Source of the DNA: 66-474 sp036759545
GTDB taxonomy: Bacteria > Pseudomonadota > Gammaproteobacteria > Xanthomonadales > Rhodanobacteraceae
Length of the DNA: 64,000 bases
NCBI GenBank assembly: GCA_036759545.1
Contig: DAIOUL010000003.1
Coordinates: 1-64,000 of the forward strand
Direction of reading: 5' to 3'
Shown piece after piece: positions 8,459-19,255 of the stretch (position 1 is its first letter; each line of letters opens with the position of its first letter). The notes under the pieces were generated by a model. That model was not told the origin of the DNA, made no database searches, and saw only the letters and a list, made by a program, of their open reading frames with translations. Both the position numbers and the translations under genes were made by a program.

Positions 8459-8469
<11 letters not shown>
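7972..8469 (+). CDS. Cupin-domain protein in the leucine catabolic operon
   Basis: This 165-residue single-domain cupin has motif 1 HNHRVNEEMFFVLEGEGEL (about residues 64-82) and motif 2 around CPPGGMDMAHQFVN, giving a His-x-His...Glu...His metal site. It belongs to the small cytoplasmic cupins of unknown substrate. The gene lies 38 bases after liuC and overlaps the start of liuD by 11 bases if liuD starts at 8459, so it should be co-translated with the carboxylase. No step of the known pathway needs it. A sensor, thiol or acyl-CoA by-product scavenger or isomerase role is possible but cannot be decided here. Confidence 0.85.
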
Positions 8470-10468
<1,999 letters not shown>

Positions 10469-10495
10469 GCATCGGCGCACCCCATCTTCTGATCC

Positions 10496-11395
10496 ATGCC
10501 CAGCCTCCCCGCCAGTGTTCGCATCGTCGAAGTTGGTCCGCGTGACGGCCTGCAGAACGAGAAGACGGTCATTCCCACCGCGGTGAAGATCGAGTTGATC
10601 GACCGGCTTTCCGGCTGCGGCTTGCGGACGATCGAGGCGACCAGTTTCGTCAGCCCCAAATGGATACCGCAACTGGCGGACGCCGAAGAGGTGTTTACCG
10701 GAATCCGCCAGCACGAAGGCGTGAGTTATCCGGTACTGGTACCCAACGAGCAAGGTTACGAACGTGCACGCGCGGTGGGCGCGACCGAGATTGCGGTCTT
10801 CACCGCGGCATCGGAAACCTTCAGCCGCAAGAACACCAATGCGTCCATCGACGAATCGATCGAACGCTTCGTGCCGGTGATGCAACGCGCGCGCAAAGAC
10901 GGCGTGCGCGTGCGCGGGTATGTTTCAACCGTGCTCGGTTGCCCGTACCAGGGCGACGTCCCGCTGAGCGATGTGGTGCGTGTTTCGAAGCGGCTGCACG
11001 AACTCGGGTGCCATGAGATCTCGCTGGGCGACACCATCGGCGTCGGCACCCCCGACAAGGCGCGCGCGATGCTGCTGGCGGTAGCCGCCGAAGTGCCGAT
11101 CGCGACACTGGCCGTGCACTTCCACAATACCTATGGCCAGGCCTTGGCCAACATTCTCGCCTGCCTCGAGGAGGGTGTCAGCGTGGTGGATAGCGCGGTA
11201 TCCGGCGCCGGCGGCTGTCCGTTCGCACCGGGCGCCACCGGCAACGTCGCCACCGAAGACGTGGCCTACATGTTGAACGGCATGGGCATCGACACCGGCG
11301 TGGATCTGCCGCAACTGATCGAAACCGGATTGTGGCTGGCGGCGCAACTCGGGCACCGCACCACCAGCAGCGTGGTGCTGGCGCGCAAGGGGTGA
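10496..11395 (+). CDS. liuE: Hydroxymethylglutaryl-CoA lyase
   Basis: This 299-residue TIM-barrel lyase cleaves HMG-CoA to acetoacetate and acetyl-CoA, the last dedicated step of leucine breakdown. It has the N-terminal VEVGPRDGLQNE with metal-binding Asp and the catalytic Arg, HFHNTYGQ with metal-binding histidines, and the signature loop SGAGGCPFAPGATGN carrying the active-site cysteine. It follows liuD by 27 bases and is 2 bases from the downstream acetyltransferase gene, consistent with one operon. Confidence 0.93.
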   Translation: MPSLPASVRIVEVGPRDGLQNEKTVIPTAVKIELIDRLSGCGLRTIEATSFVSPKWIPQLADAEEVFTGIRQHEGVSYPVLVPNEQGYERARAVGATEIAVFTAASETFSRKNTNASIDESIERFVPVMQRARKDGVRVRGYVSTVLGCPYQGDVPLSDVVRVSKRLHELGCHEISLGDTIGVGTPDKARAMLLAVAAEVPIATLAVHFHNTYGQALANILACLEEGVSVVDSAVSGAGGCPFAPGATGNVATEDVAYMLNGMGIDTGVDLPQLIETGLWLAAQLGHRTTSSVVLARKG

Positions 11396-11397
11396 AA

Positions 11398-11886
11398 ATG
11401 CCGGGAGATTTCCTGATCCGTCCGATCGAGCCGCGCGATGACGCTGCGGTCGCGGCGATCATCCGCAGCGTGATGCCGGAGTTCGGCGCTGGCGGACCGG
11501 GTTTCGCGATCCATGACGCCGAGGTGGATGCAATGCACGCGGCCTACTCGCAACCGCGCAGCGCCTATTTCGTGATCGAATCCCACGGCCGCGTGCTGGG
11601 CGGCGGCGGGGTGGCGCCGCTAGTCGGCGGTGAGGCGGACGTGTGCGAGTTGCGCAAGATGTATTTCCTGCCGCAACTGCGTGGAATGGGTGCAGGACGC
11701 GCGCTGATGCAGCATTGCCTGAAAACCGCGCGCGAGCTCGGCTTCGCCCGCTGTTATCTGGAAACGCTAACGGGGATGGATGCCGCGCAGGCGCTGTACG
11801 CGAAATCCGGTTTCACGCCGCTGACGGGTCCGCTCGGCGCCACCGGCCACCACGGCTGCAATCGGTTTTTCATCCGCGATTTGTAG
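11398..11886 (+). CDS. GNAT-family N-acetyltransferase
   Basis: A 162-residue single GNAT domain, with the acetyl-CoA-binding motif A as LPQLRGMGAGRALMQ (about residues 90-104) and a conserved beta-bulge KMYFLP before it. Substrate is unknown. Two bases separate it from liuE, so it is probably translated from the same mRNA; this may be chance operon packing rather than a role in leucine breakdown. Confidence 0.85.
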   Translation: MPGDFLIRPIEPRDDAAVAAIIRSVMPEFGAGGPGFAIHDAEVDAMHAAYSQPRSAYFVIESHGRVLGGGGVAPLVGGEADVCELRKMYFLPQLRGMGAGRALMQHCLKTARELGFARCYLETLTGMDAAQALYAKSGFTPLTGPLGATGHHGCNRFFIRDL

Positions 11887-11927
11887 CCGCCGTTGCTAGA
11901 ATGCCGCGCTCGTTTGCGGAGAATTCC

Positions 11928-12695
11928 ATGCAACTCGATCAGGTCAAGGCTGTCATCACTGGCGGCGCGTCCGGACTGGGACAGGCGGTGGCGAAGCATC
12001 TGGCGGCTAAAGGCGGCAAGGTCGCGCTGTTCGATGTCAACGACGAGAGGGGACAGATCGCCGCCAAAGAGCTGGGGGAAGGTGCGCGTTTCTTCCGCAC
12101 TGACGTCACTTCCGAAAACGAAGTCGTGGCCAACGTCGCCGCCGCACGCGAAGCGATGAGCGGTTTGAACGTGATAATGAATTGCGCCGGCATTTTGGGC
12201 TCCGGCCGAGTGCTCGGCAAACAGGGACCGATGCCGCTGTCGCAATTCCAGACCACAGTGATGGTCAACCTTATCGGCAGCTTCAACGTCGCCAAGGCCG
12301 GCGCCGCAGTGATGCAGAGCAACGACGCGGGCGAAGACGGCGAACGCGGCGTGATCGTCAACACCGCGTCCGTCGCCGCCTACGAAGGCCAGATCGGGCA
12401 GGCCGCGTATTCGGCTTCGAAAGGTGGCGTGGTCGGCATGACCCTGCCGATGGCGCGCGAACTGTCGCGTTTCGGCATCCGCGTGGCGACGATCGCGCCC
12501 GGCATTTTCTGGACGCCGATGGTGGACGGCATGTCGGCCGAAGTACAGCAATCGCTTGCAGCGTCGATCCCCTTCCCTTCGCGCCTGGGCAGGCCGGAAG
12601 AGTTCGCCGAACTGGTCGCCTTCATCTTGACCAACCGCTACGTCAATGGCGAGACGATCCGCTTGGACGGTGCTGTGCGGTTGCAACCCAAATGA
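11928..12695 (+). CDS. SDR-family 3-hydroxyacyl-CoA dehydrogenase-like protein
   Basis: This 255-residue short-chain dehydrogenase has the NAD-binding TGGASGLG (residues 9-16), the NCAG segment, and the catalytic Ser and Tyr-x3-Lys in NTASVAAYEGQIGQAAYSASKGG. The overall pattern, including the YEGQIGQAAYSASK region and APGIFWTPM, resembles type II 3-hydroxyacyl-CoA dehydrogenase (HSD17B10-like), which oxidises branched hydroxyacyl-CoAs. This fits the neighbouring branched-chain pathway. It is also commonly annotated only as SDR oxidoreductase. The start follows GCGGAGAATTCC. Confidence 0.85.
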   Translation: MQLDQVKAVITGGASGLGQAVAKHLAAKGGKVALFDVNDERGQIAAKELGEGARFFRTDVTSENEVVANVAAAREAMSGLNVIMNCAGILGSGRVLGKQGPMPLSQFQTTVMVNLIGSFNVAKAGAAVMQSNDAGEDGERGVIVNTASVAAYEGQIGQAAYSASKGGVVGMTLPMARELSRFGIRVATIAPGIFWTPMVDGMSAEVQQSLAASIPFPSRLGRPEEFAELVAFILTNRYVNGETIRLDGAVRLQPK

Positions 12696-12985
12696 CAATG
12701 GTGCGCTCAATGCGAAACGGGAAATCGCTGGAGAGGTGGAAAAGCACTCGCGCAAAGGGCGCGTGGAATTTCGTGCTTGTGCGGGGCGTGCTCGGCTGGG
12801 GCGGCCTGATGTTCGTCATCATGGGCGTTATTTTCCCTCTGGTCGAGCACACGCCCCGGGCATTGACGCCGCGCGGACTGGCAATCAGTTTCGCGATCTG
12901 TCTCATTGGTGGCCTGCTCTGGGGCGCACTCGTGTGGCTGTGCATGGAATGGATATTCCGCAAACAACTGCGGATCGAACGCTGA
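12692..12985 (+). CDS. Small two-helix membrane protein
   Basis: A 97-residue protein with a basic N terminus and two hydrophobic segments (about residues 31-50 and 67-87) separated by a short loop. It overlaps the SDR stop by four bases (ATGA) and its own stop overlaps the next start (TGATG), indicating translational coupling. ATGs at 12698 and 12710 are alternatives. No family is recognised; inner-membrane location is inferred. Confidence 0.65.
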   Translation: MTMVRSMRNGKSLERWKSTRAKGAWNFVLVRGVLGWGGLMFVIMGVIFPLVEHTPRALTPRGLAISFAICLIGGLLWGALVWLCMEWIFRKQLRIER

Positions 12986-13548
12986 TGAAAGCTTCGGACG
13001 TCAAACGCGGCAACGTGATCGAGCACGAAGGCACGGTCTACCAGGTTCGCGACATCGAACGCAGCGCGCCGACCGCGCGCGGCGGCAATGTCACCTTGCG
13101 TTTCACGCTGTATTCGATCCCTGGCGGACGCAAGTTCGATCTGAGCCTGCGCGCCGATGACGACTTGCGCGAAATCGAACTGACGCGCCGCGCGGCCAAT
13201 TTCTCCTACAAGGACGGCGAGGCATTCGTGTTCCTGGATGCGGAGGACTACACGCAGTACGCACTCGACCCCGACGCGGTGGGCGACAACGCGGGATACA
13301 TCGTGGAAGGCACCGAAGGTTTTTACGTGCAGTTGATCGACGACACGCCGGTGGCTTTGCAGGTGCCCTCCAGCGTGGCATTGAAGGTCATCGATACCGC
13401 GCCGGAACTGAAAGGCGCGTCCGCGACCAAGCGCACCAAGCCGGCGAAGCTCGAAAGCGGCATCGAAATCCAGGTGCCCGAATACATCCGTACCGGCGAG
13501 AAGGTGTGGGTGAATACGACTACCGGAGAATTTTCCGGCAGAGCCTGA
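12985..13548 (+). CDS. efpL: Elongation factor P-like protein EfpL (YeiP)
   Basis: This is a 187-residue, three-domain EF-P paralogue. The domain I loop reads SAPTARGG with Arg32 at the tip, the YeiP/EfpL pattern, instead of the modified-lysine loop of EF-P proper. The C-terminal region IEIQVPEYIRTGEKVWVNT fits the family. EfpL relieves ribosome stalling at proline and certain non-proline motifs. It overlaps the preceding membrane-protein gene by TGATG. The upstream genes may simply share the transcript. Confidence 0.92.
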   Translation: MKASDVKRGNVIEHEGTVYQVRDIERSAPTARGGNVTLRFTLYSIPGGRKFDLSLRADDDLREIELTRRAANFSYKDGEAFVFLDAEDYTQYALDPDAVGDNAGYIVEGTEGFYVQLIDDTPVALQVPSSVALKVIDTAPELKGASATKRTKPAKLESGIEIQVPEYIRTGEKVWVNTTTGEFSGRA

Positions 13549-13662
13549 CGTTTGCCATACTTGCCCAAACGGTATCCCTCGCGTAGGCTCGGCCCGCTGC
13601 GATGCCGGATGCGCCGCACGACGATCACCTCCATAACGCGCAAAACCCTCGGGGAGAACGCA

Positions 13663-15189
13663 ATGATCTTCTGGCGCATCAAGCCGCTCGACCAGATCCT
13701 CGCCACCGCCGAAAAGAAATCGCTAAAGCGGCAGCTCGGGCCGATCCAGTTGACCCTGCTCGGCATCGGCGCGGTGATCGGCACCGGAATTTTCGTGCTG
13801 ACGGCAGAGGCCGCGCAGAAAGCCGGCCCGGCGATGATGCTCTCATTCGTGATCGCGGCGGTGGTGTGCGGACTGGCTGCACTGGCGTATGCGGAACTGG
13901 CGGCGATGGTGCCGGTTTCCGGTTCGGCCTATACCTACACCTACGGCGTGATGGGCGAACTGATCGCGTGGATCGTCGGCTGGGCACTGGTGCTGGAGTA
14001 CGCGATCGGCGCGACTGCGGTGTGCGTGGGCTGGTCGGGTTACGTGAACGGTCTTTTGAACAGCGGAGTCTTCGGCCTCGTCACGCCCGGCAAATTGTCG
14101 CTCCCGACTTACCTGCAAACCGGTCCGTTCCTCGGCGGTGGATTCAATATTCTTGCGTTCCTGATCGGCATTGCGGTGACGTGGCTGCTGGTGATCGGCA
14201 CTTCCAAGAGCGCACGCGTGAATGCAGTGCTGGTCGCGATCAAGATCCTCGCGCTGACCGCGTTCATCGTGCTCTCCTTGCCTGCGGCAAAGAGCGCCAA
14301 CCTGGTGCCCTTCCTGCCGAATGGCTGGGGCAGCCCGACCGGCGGCGTCGGCGTGCTGGGCGCGGCAGCTTCGATCTTCTTCGCTTACGTCGGCTTCGAT
14401 GCGGTGTCCACCGCGGCGGAAGAAACCAAGAATCCCAATCGCAATATTCCAATCGGCCTCATTGGCGCGTTGACCATCTGCACGATTTTCTATCTGCTGG
14501 TGGGTTACGGTGCAGCAGGTTCGGTCGGTGCCCAGCCGATGCTCGGACCTGACGGTGTGGCGCTCGACCCGGGGACCCCCGCGATGGCGGCTGCCTGTAA
14601 GGGTTCGCAGGCGCTGGTATGCAGCAACGAACCGCTCGCGCATGTGATCCGCATGCTCGGATTCCCGCAGATCGGCAACCTGATTGCGCTCGCCGCGATC
14701 GTCGCGCTGCCTTCGGTCATCCTGATGATGATGTTCGGTCAGACGCGCATCTTTTTCACCATGGCACGCGACGGCCTGTTGCCCGAGAAATTCTCCAGCG
14801 TGCATCCGCGCTTCTTCACACCACACGTGATCACCTACGTAACCGGGTTCGTGGTGTCGTTCTGCGCCGCGCTGTTCCCGGTAGGCAAACTGGCGGACAC
14901 CTCAAATGCCGGCACTCTGCTCGCGTTCGCGATGGTTTCGATCGGCGTGATGATCCTGCGTCGGCAGCAACCGCAGCGGCCGCGTCCGTTCCGTACGCCG
15001 TTCGTGTGGTTCGTATGCCCGCTGGCCGTCGCCGGTTGCATCCTGCTGTTCGTGAATCTCAGCATCGTTGCCAAGCTGGTGTTCGCGGGTTGGGCGGTAG
15101 TCGGCCTGATCCTTTACGGCCTGTACGGCTACCGCCGCAGCCAGCTTTCTCCCGAGGGCATTGCCCGTTCTCTGGAAGACGTGGTGTGA
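13663..15189 (+). CDS. APC-family amino acid permease 1
   Basis: This is a 508-residue inner-membrane transporter with about 12 hydrophobic segments. It carries the APC signature IGAVIGTGIFVLT in helix 1 and FFAYVGFDAVSTAAEE in helix 6, typical of the cationic amino-acid transporter-like (YfnA/CAT) branch. Substrate is not defined. The start was chosen for the GGGGAGAAC Shine-Dalgarno sequence seven bases upstream. A paralogue follows after a hairpin. Confidence 0.88.
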   Translation: MIFWRIKPLDQILATAEKKSLKRQLGPIQLTLLGIGAVIGTGIFVLTAEAAQKAGPAMMLSFVIAAVVCGLAALAYAELAAMVPVSGSAYTYTYGVMGELIAWIVGWALVLEYAIGATAVCVGWSGYVNGLLNSGVFGLVTPGKLSLPTYLQTGPFLGGGFNILAFLIGIAVTWLLVIGTSKSARVNAVLVAIKILALTAFIVLSLPAAKSANLVPFLPNGWGSPTGGVGVLGAAASIFFAYVGFDAVSTAAEETKNPNRNIPIGLIGALTICTIFYLLVGYGAAGSVGAQPMLGPDGVALDPGTPAMAAACKGSQALVCSNEPLAHVIRMLGFPQIGNLIALAAIVALPSVILMMMFGQTRIFFTMARDGLLPEKFSSVHPRFFTPHVITYVTGFVVSFCAALFPVGKLADTSNAGTLLAFAMVSIGVMILRRQQPQRPRPFRTPFVWFVCPLAVAGCILLFVNLSIVAKLVFAGWAVVGLILYGLYGYRRSQLSPEGIARSLEDVV

Positions 15190-15195
15190 CGCACG

Positions 15196-15222
15196 GGGCC
15201 GGCTTTGCCGGCCTCGCTTTTT
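15196..15222 (+). terminator. Terminator or attenuator between the two permease genes
   Basis: Stem GGCCGGC/GCCGGCC (15197-15203 with 15207-15213), 3-nt loop, followed by TCGCTTTTT. It lies just 12 bases before the second permease start, so it may attenuate rather than end transcription. Confidence 0.7.
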
Positions 15223-15233
15223 CGGAGTCCATC

Positions 15234-16727
15234 ATGTTTCAGCAACTGCTTGCCAGGAAAACCGACTTCGTCGGCGTCGACGGCACCACCGGCGTGGAAT
15301 CCGCAACCGGCATCGAATTGCGCCGCACGCTCGGTCCCTGGGGACTGACGGCGCTGGGCATCGGCGCGGTGATCGGCGGCGGCATCTTCGTGATCACCGG
15401 CCAGGCTGCGGCCGAGCACGCCGGCCCGGCGGTGTTGCTGTCATTCGTGATCGCCGCGGTGTGTTGCAGCTTCACCGCCTTGTGCTACGCCGAGTTCGCC
15501 ACGCTGATCCCGATGTCGGGCAGTTCGTACTCGTACGCCTACGCTACGCTCGGCGAACTGGCGGCCTGGTTCATCGGCTGGAACATGGTGCTGGAGTACG
15601 GGGTCTCGGCGTCCGCGGTGGCGGTGAGCTGGACGGGATATTTCACCAGCCTGCTCGATCACATCGGCGTTCACCTGCCCGCGGCATTGACGAATGCGCC
15701 GCTGGCGTTCCAGAACAATCACTTGGTCATTACCGGCGCGTTGTTCAACCTGCCGGCGGTGGCGATCGTGCTCGTGCTTACCTGGCTCTGTTATGTCGGC
15801 ATTCGCGAGTCCAGCAGCGTCAACACGGCGATGGTGGCACTGAAGGTCGCGCTGATCATCATCGTGATCATCGCCGGCTGGCACTACGTCAATCCCCAGC
15901 TGTGGCAGCCGTTCATCCCGCCGGCGGAGGGCCCGGAGAAGTACGGCTGGGGCGGCATCATGCGCGCCGCCACCCTGGTGTTCTTCGCCTACATCGGCTT
16001 CGAGGCGACCTCGACCGCCGCGCAGGAAGCCAAGAACCCGCAACGCGACCTGCCGATCGGCACCCTCGCTTCGCTCGCGGTGTGCACAATCCTCTACATC
16101 GGCATGTCCGCGGTATTGACCGGCTTGTTGCCGTTCGCGCAACTCGGCACCGCAGAACCTGTAGTGACCGCGGTCAAAGCGCATCCGCAACTGGAGTGGC
16201 TGCGCTGGCTGGTGGAGATCGGTGCGATCATCGGACTGGCATCGGTGGTGCTGGTGATGATCATCGCGCAGCCGCGCATCTTCATGATCATGGGGCGCGA
16301 CGGCATGCTGCCGCCGGTCTTCGCACGGCTGCACCCCCGCTATCGCACGCCGCACATCAACACGTTGATCACCGGAGCCGGCATCGCCGCGCTCGCGGCG
16401 GTGTTTCCTCTGGACGTGCTGGGTGATCTGGTTTCGATGGGCACGCTGATCGCCTTTGTCGCGGTGTGCCTGGGCGTACTGATCCTGCGCCGCACGCGCC
16501 CGGAGCTGCCGCGTACGTTTCGCGTGCCGTGGGCGACCGTCACCTGCACGCTCGGCGTGTTGAGCTGCCTCGGATTGTTGTACTGGGAAAACTGGTACAA
16601 CTGGACCTTGATGGGCCTGTGGACGCTGGTCGGTTTCGTGATCTATTTCGGCTACGGCTATCGGCACAGCCGGCTGCGCGAACAGCCCATCTCCGCGTCG
16701 GATTCCGTACGCAAAAGTACGGCCTGA
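15234..16727 (+). CDS. APC-family amino acid permease 2
   Basis: This 497-residue permease is a paralogue of the preceding gene, with matching motifs IGAVIGGGIFVITGQ in helix 1 and FFAYIGFEATSTAAQE in helix 6. The two proteins align over their whole length, so they probably arose by tandem duplication. The N terminus is longer (about 40 residues before helix 1). It also belongs to the CAT-like branch; substrate unknown. Confidence 0.88.
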   Translation: MFQQLLARKTDFVGVDGTTGVESATGIELRRTLGPWGLTALGIGAVIGGGIFVITGQAAAEHAGPAVLLSFVIAAVCCSFTALCYAEFATLIPMSGSSYSYAYATLGELAAWFIGWNMVLEYGVSASAVAVSWTGYFTSLLDHIGVHLPAALTNAPLAFQNNHLVITGALFNLPAVAIVLVLTWLCYVGIRESSSVNTAMVALKVALIIIVIIAGWHYVNPQLWQPFIPPAEGPEKYGWGGIMRAATLVFFAYIGFEATSTAAQEAKNPQRDLPIGTLASLAVCTILYIGMSAVLTGLLPFAQLGTAEPVVTAVKAHPQLEWLRWLVEIGAIIGLASVVLVMIIAQPRIFMIMGRDGMLPPVFARLHPRYRTPHINTLITGAGIAALAAVFPLDVLGDLVSMGTLIAFVAVCLGVLILRRTRPELPRTFRVPWATVTCTLGVLSCLGLLYWENWYNWTLMGLWTLVGFVIYFGYGYRHSRLREQPISASDSVRKSTA

Positions 16728-16839
16728 ATTCATCTAGAACAAGCTTGCGATTTGTGACCTAACAAGCTGTTCCACTTGACGTTAAATAGTCGTTTATGTG
16801 GACAGCGGAATCGCATTGGATACCCCGCCAAGCCCGCGT

Positions 16840-16945
16840 TATGATCCCTCCTCCGCGGGCTTTCCCATTGGCAGTGGACCCCGGATAGTCGCCCGGTGCG
16901 GCAGGCGTCGTCAGCTCCTCGCCTGTCGCATCGGGCGATTGTTTA
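16840..16945 (+). ncRNA. Candidate small structured RNA in a 376-bp intergenic region
   Basis: The 16728-17103 gap has no convincing gene. It contains a possible promoter (TTGGAT at 16816, 18 bases, TATGAT at 16840), a small hairpin (16831-16838 with 16854-16861) and a long hairpin: 16889-16907 pairs with 16920-16938 over 19 bp around a 12-nt loop, extendable to about 24 bp. Mismatches in the stem are G-U on the plus strand only, so the plus strand is the likely transcript. Also possible: a terminator or dispersed repeat. Confidence 0.3.
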
Positions 16946-17103
16946 TGGTTTATCGGTGCAAACGTCCCTGTTTGCCTTAGCCACAAGATTTGCGTGAATT
17001 GAGCTTTATCGCTTCGCTCATTTCACAAGGCGGCCAGCCATGGCCGCACTTCTCAAGTGAAGCACGCTCGAAAAACGTTTTAGGCAAGAGGTTCCCACAC
17101 CAC

Positions 17104-17430
17104 TCACGCCTTCGCGGAATATCCGGCGCACCAACCCTTCGCCGCGACCGCTTTTCCGGGATACAACTGGCAGGGTCCGTATGCCTGCCCGTTCGCGCCG
17201 GAGAAGAACTTGCAGTTCGCGCACTCCTGGCCTGCCTTGTGGGGTGGCGGCGCCTTGCTCGCATCTTCGGTGTAATGCAGCGCCTTGGCGGTCGGATCGC
17301 CGTCGCTCAAGTGCGGCAGATCGGCTGCTCGCGCACGTTGCGACAATCCGCCGAGAAGGAATGCAGAACCCGCAATGCCGCCCAGCAGCGAAAGGAATCT
17401 GCGACGCGACGACTCGACATGTTCTTTCAT
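17104..17430 (-). CDS. High-potential iron-sulfur protein (HiPIP)
   Basis: This 108-residue periplasmic electron carrier has a Tat signal (SSRRRFLSLLGG, cleavage near ARAAD) and a HiPIP domain with four cluster-binding cysteines at 70, 73, 87 and 101, spaced x2, x13, x13. It should hold one high-potential 4Fe-4S cluster. The start MKEHVESS follows a GGAG Shine-Dalgarno sequence. It is divergent from the methionine-salvage operon with a 90-base shared promoter region; no linked reductase is seen. Confidence 0.9.
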   Translation of the reverse strand: MKEHVESSRRRFLSLLGGIAGSAFLLGGLSQRARAADLPHLSDGDPTAKALHYTEDASKAPPPHKAGQECANCKFFSGANGQAYGPCQLYPGKAVAAKGWCAGYSAKA

Positions 17431-17520
17431 CGTGATGTTCTCCGGAGGCAAGCCCACCCTCGCGTATCCTACGCCAGCGCGAGCCGGTGCGGCGCGCCCA
17501 TGCGTGCTACATTCAGCCGC

Positions 17521-18183
17521 ATGAACGAACGCGTCGCCGCATCACGCGAGTCTTCGGAAGTGAAGCCCCAACGTGTGTCCGCCTGTGCGCAGGAAATCGC
17601 ACGCGTGGGTGCCGAACTGGCCGCGATGGGTTGGACGCCCGCCACCAGCAGCAACTTTTCGATGCGGCTGGACGAAGGCCATGTTGCCATCACCGCTTCC
17701 GGGCGCGACAAGGGCGCACTCACACCAGACGACATCATGGTGATCGGCATGGATGGCCGTGCCGTCGACACGGCGCTGCATCCTTCGGCGGAAACCGCGC
17801 TGCACACCCAGATCTACCGGCGTTTTCCCGAAGCCCGTGCAGTGCTGCACACGCACTCGCGAACCCAGACCGTGGCCTCGCGTTTATTCTCGGAAGCCGG
17901 CGTGATCAGGTTGGCGGGTTATGAGTTGCTGAAAGCATTCCAGGGCCATTCCACGCACGACACGGCGATGGAAGTGCCGGTTTTCCCCAATTCGCAGGAA
18001 ATGGCGGAACTGACGGCGCGCGTGGATGCCTGGCTGCACGAGAACAAAACTTTGCAGGCCTACCTGATCGAAGGCCATGGCGCTTACACTTGGGGCCGCG
18101 ACATGGGCGAGGCCAAGCGCCACCTGGAAGCGCTGGAATTCATGTTGGCTTGCGAACTCGATCTTCGGAGACTCGGCGCATGA
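17521..18183 (+). CDS. mtnB: Methylthioribulose-1-phosphate dehydratase
   Basis: This 220-residue class II aldolase-fold enzyme dehydrates 5-methylthioribulose-1-phosphate in methionine salvage. It shows SSNFSMR for phosphate binding, LHTHSRTQ with zinc-binding His110 and His112, and EGHGAYTWG near the C terminus. The gene overlaps mtnD by four bases (ATGA). An in-frame upstream extension is not supported. Confidence 0.92.
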   Translation: MNERVAASRESSEVKPQRVSACAQEIARVGAELAAMGWTPATSSNFSMRLDEGHVAITASGRDKGALTPDDIMVIGMDGRAVDTALHPSAETALHTQIYRRFPEARAVLHTHSRTQTVASRLFSEAGVIRLAGYELLKAFQGHSTHDTAMEVPVFPNSQEMAELTARVDAWLHENKTLQAYLIEGHGAYTWGRDMGEAKRHLEALEFMLACELDLRRLGA

Positions 18184-18725
18184 GCCGCTTGCGTATTTTC
18201 CACGAGCAGCGCGGCGACGAGCCGCTGCAGACCGTGGACGACCACGCGCAGATCGCGCGCGAACTGGGCAAGGTCGGGGTGCGTTTCGAACGCTGGGAAG
18301 CCGCCTCGAGGATCGCGCCCGGCGATCCGCCTGAAAAGGTGATCGACGCCTATCGCAGCGACATTCAGCGGCTGCAAAACGAACACGGTTACAAAGCCGT
18401 GGACGTCATTTCGCTCTCCGCCGATCATCCGCAGAAGGACGCGCTGAGGCAGAAATTCCTCAATGAACACACCCACGCCGAAGACGAGGTACGTTTCTTC
18501 GTGGCGGGGGAAGGCCTGTTCACACTGCACATCGGCGATCGCATTTACGAGGTTTTGTGCAAGCAAGGCGATCTGATCGGTGTGCCCGACGGCATCCGCC
18601 ACTGGTTCGACATGGGACCGAATCCGGGCTTCGTCGCAATCCGGCTGTTCACCAATCCCGAGGGCTGGGTGGCGCAGTTCACCGGCGACAAGATCGCGGA
18701 ACGCTTTCCACGCCTGCACAACTGA
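18180..18725 (+). CDS. mtnD: Acireductone dioxygenase
   Basis: This 181-residue cupin enzyme oxidises acireductone to 2-keto-4-methylthiobutyrate and formate (Fe form) or to an off-pathway product (Ni form). The metal ligands are His97, His99, Glu103 and His141, exactly in the ARD pattern EHTHAEDE and DGIRHWFD. Translationally coupled to mtnB. Confidence 0.94.
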   Translation: MSRLRIFHEQRGDEPLQTVDDHAQIARELGKVGVRFERWEAASRIAPGDPPEKVIDAYRSDIQRLQNEHGYKAVDVISLSADHPQKDALRQKFLNEHTHAEDEVRFFVAGEGLFTLHIGDRIYEVLCKQGDLIGVPDGIRHWFDMGPNPGFVAIRLFTNPEGWVAQFTGDKIAERFPRLHN

Positions 18726-18736
18726 CGGGGGATTCG

Positions 18737-19255
18737 ATGGCGTCCTACATCCAGCAATCGCTTGCGCCGGGCGAGAAGATCGTGGCGATGTTTCACCTGC
18801 ACTGGTTGGTCTGGTTGCGGATGTGGGCCGTGTTGCTGCTGGGCGCGATCATCGTGGCTGCCCTGCTCTGGCTGGAATACGCTGCAGCCGAGGGAACCGG
18901 CAGTGGCTATGGGTGGGCCGCGCTGGTGGTTGCGGTGGTCACGCTGGCGATCGGCTTGTACGAATGGCTGATTCTGCGTTCGATAGAACAAGGCGTGACC
19001 AACCATCGTGTGATCCGCAAGACCGGGCTCGTCGGGCGGCAGTCCACCGAATTGCGGCTGGCCTCGATCGAAACCGTGGATCTCAAGCAGTCTTTCTGGG
19101 GACGCGTGTTCCGCTACGCCAACATCGAGATTACCGGCCGCGGCGAAACGGCAATGTTCCTCGAGCGCCTGGCCGATCCGATCGGCGTGAAGCGCGCCAT
19201 CGAGACCGCCTATTCGCAATACACCGAAGGCATGCGCGCGGGTGCCACGGCGTGA
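18737..19255 (+). CDS. Membrane protein with bacterial PH-like domain
   Basis: This 172-residue protein has two transmembrane helices (about residues 26-48 and 58-81) followed by a bPH2-type beta domain (GVTNHRVIRKTGLVGRQSTELRLASIETV). It sits between mtnD and mtnC: 11 bases after mtnD, and its stop overlaps the mtnC GTG start (GTGA). No enzymatic role in methionine salvage is known for this family, and its presence in the operon is unexplained. It may be a membrane-shaping or stress protein. Confidence 0.8.
   Translation: MASYIQQSLAPGEKIVAMFHLHWLVWLRMWAVLLLGAIIVAALLWLEYAAAEGTGSGYGWAALVVAVVTLAIGLYEWLILRSIEQGVTNHRVIRKTGLVGRQSTELRLASIETVDLKQSFWGRVFRYANIEITGRGETAMFLERLADPIGVKRAIETAYSQYTEGMRAGATA

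Noticed and set aside
12182..12691. Upstream extension of the small membrane protein at 12692
   Set aside because: The extension is out-of-frame translation of the SDR gene; the coupled ATG at 12692 explains expression better.
16759..16986. Minus-strand frame of 75 codons in the intergenic region
   Set aside because: No ribosome-binding site or protein-like composition; it covers the palindromes described as a candidate RNA.
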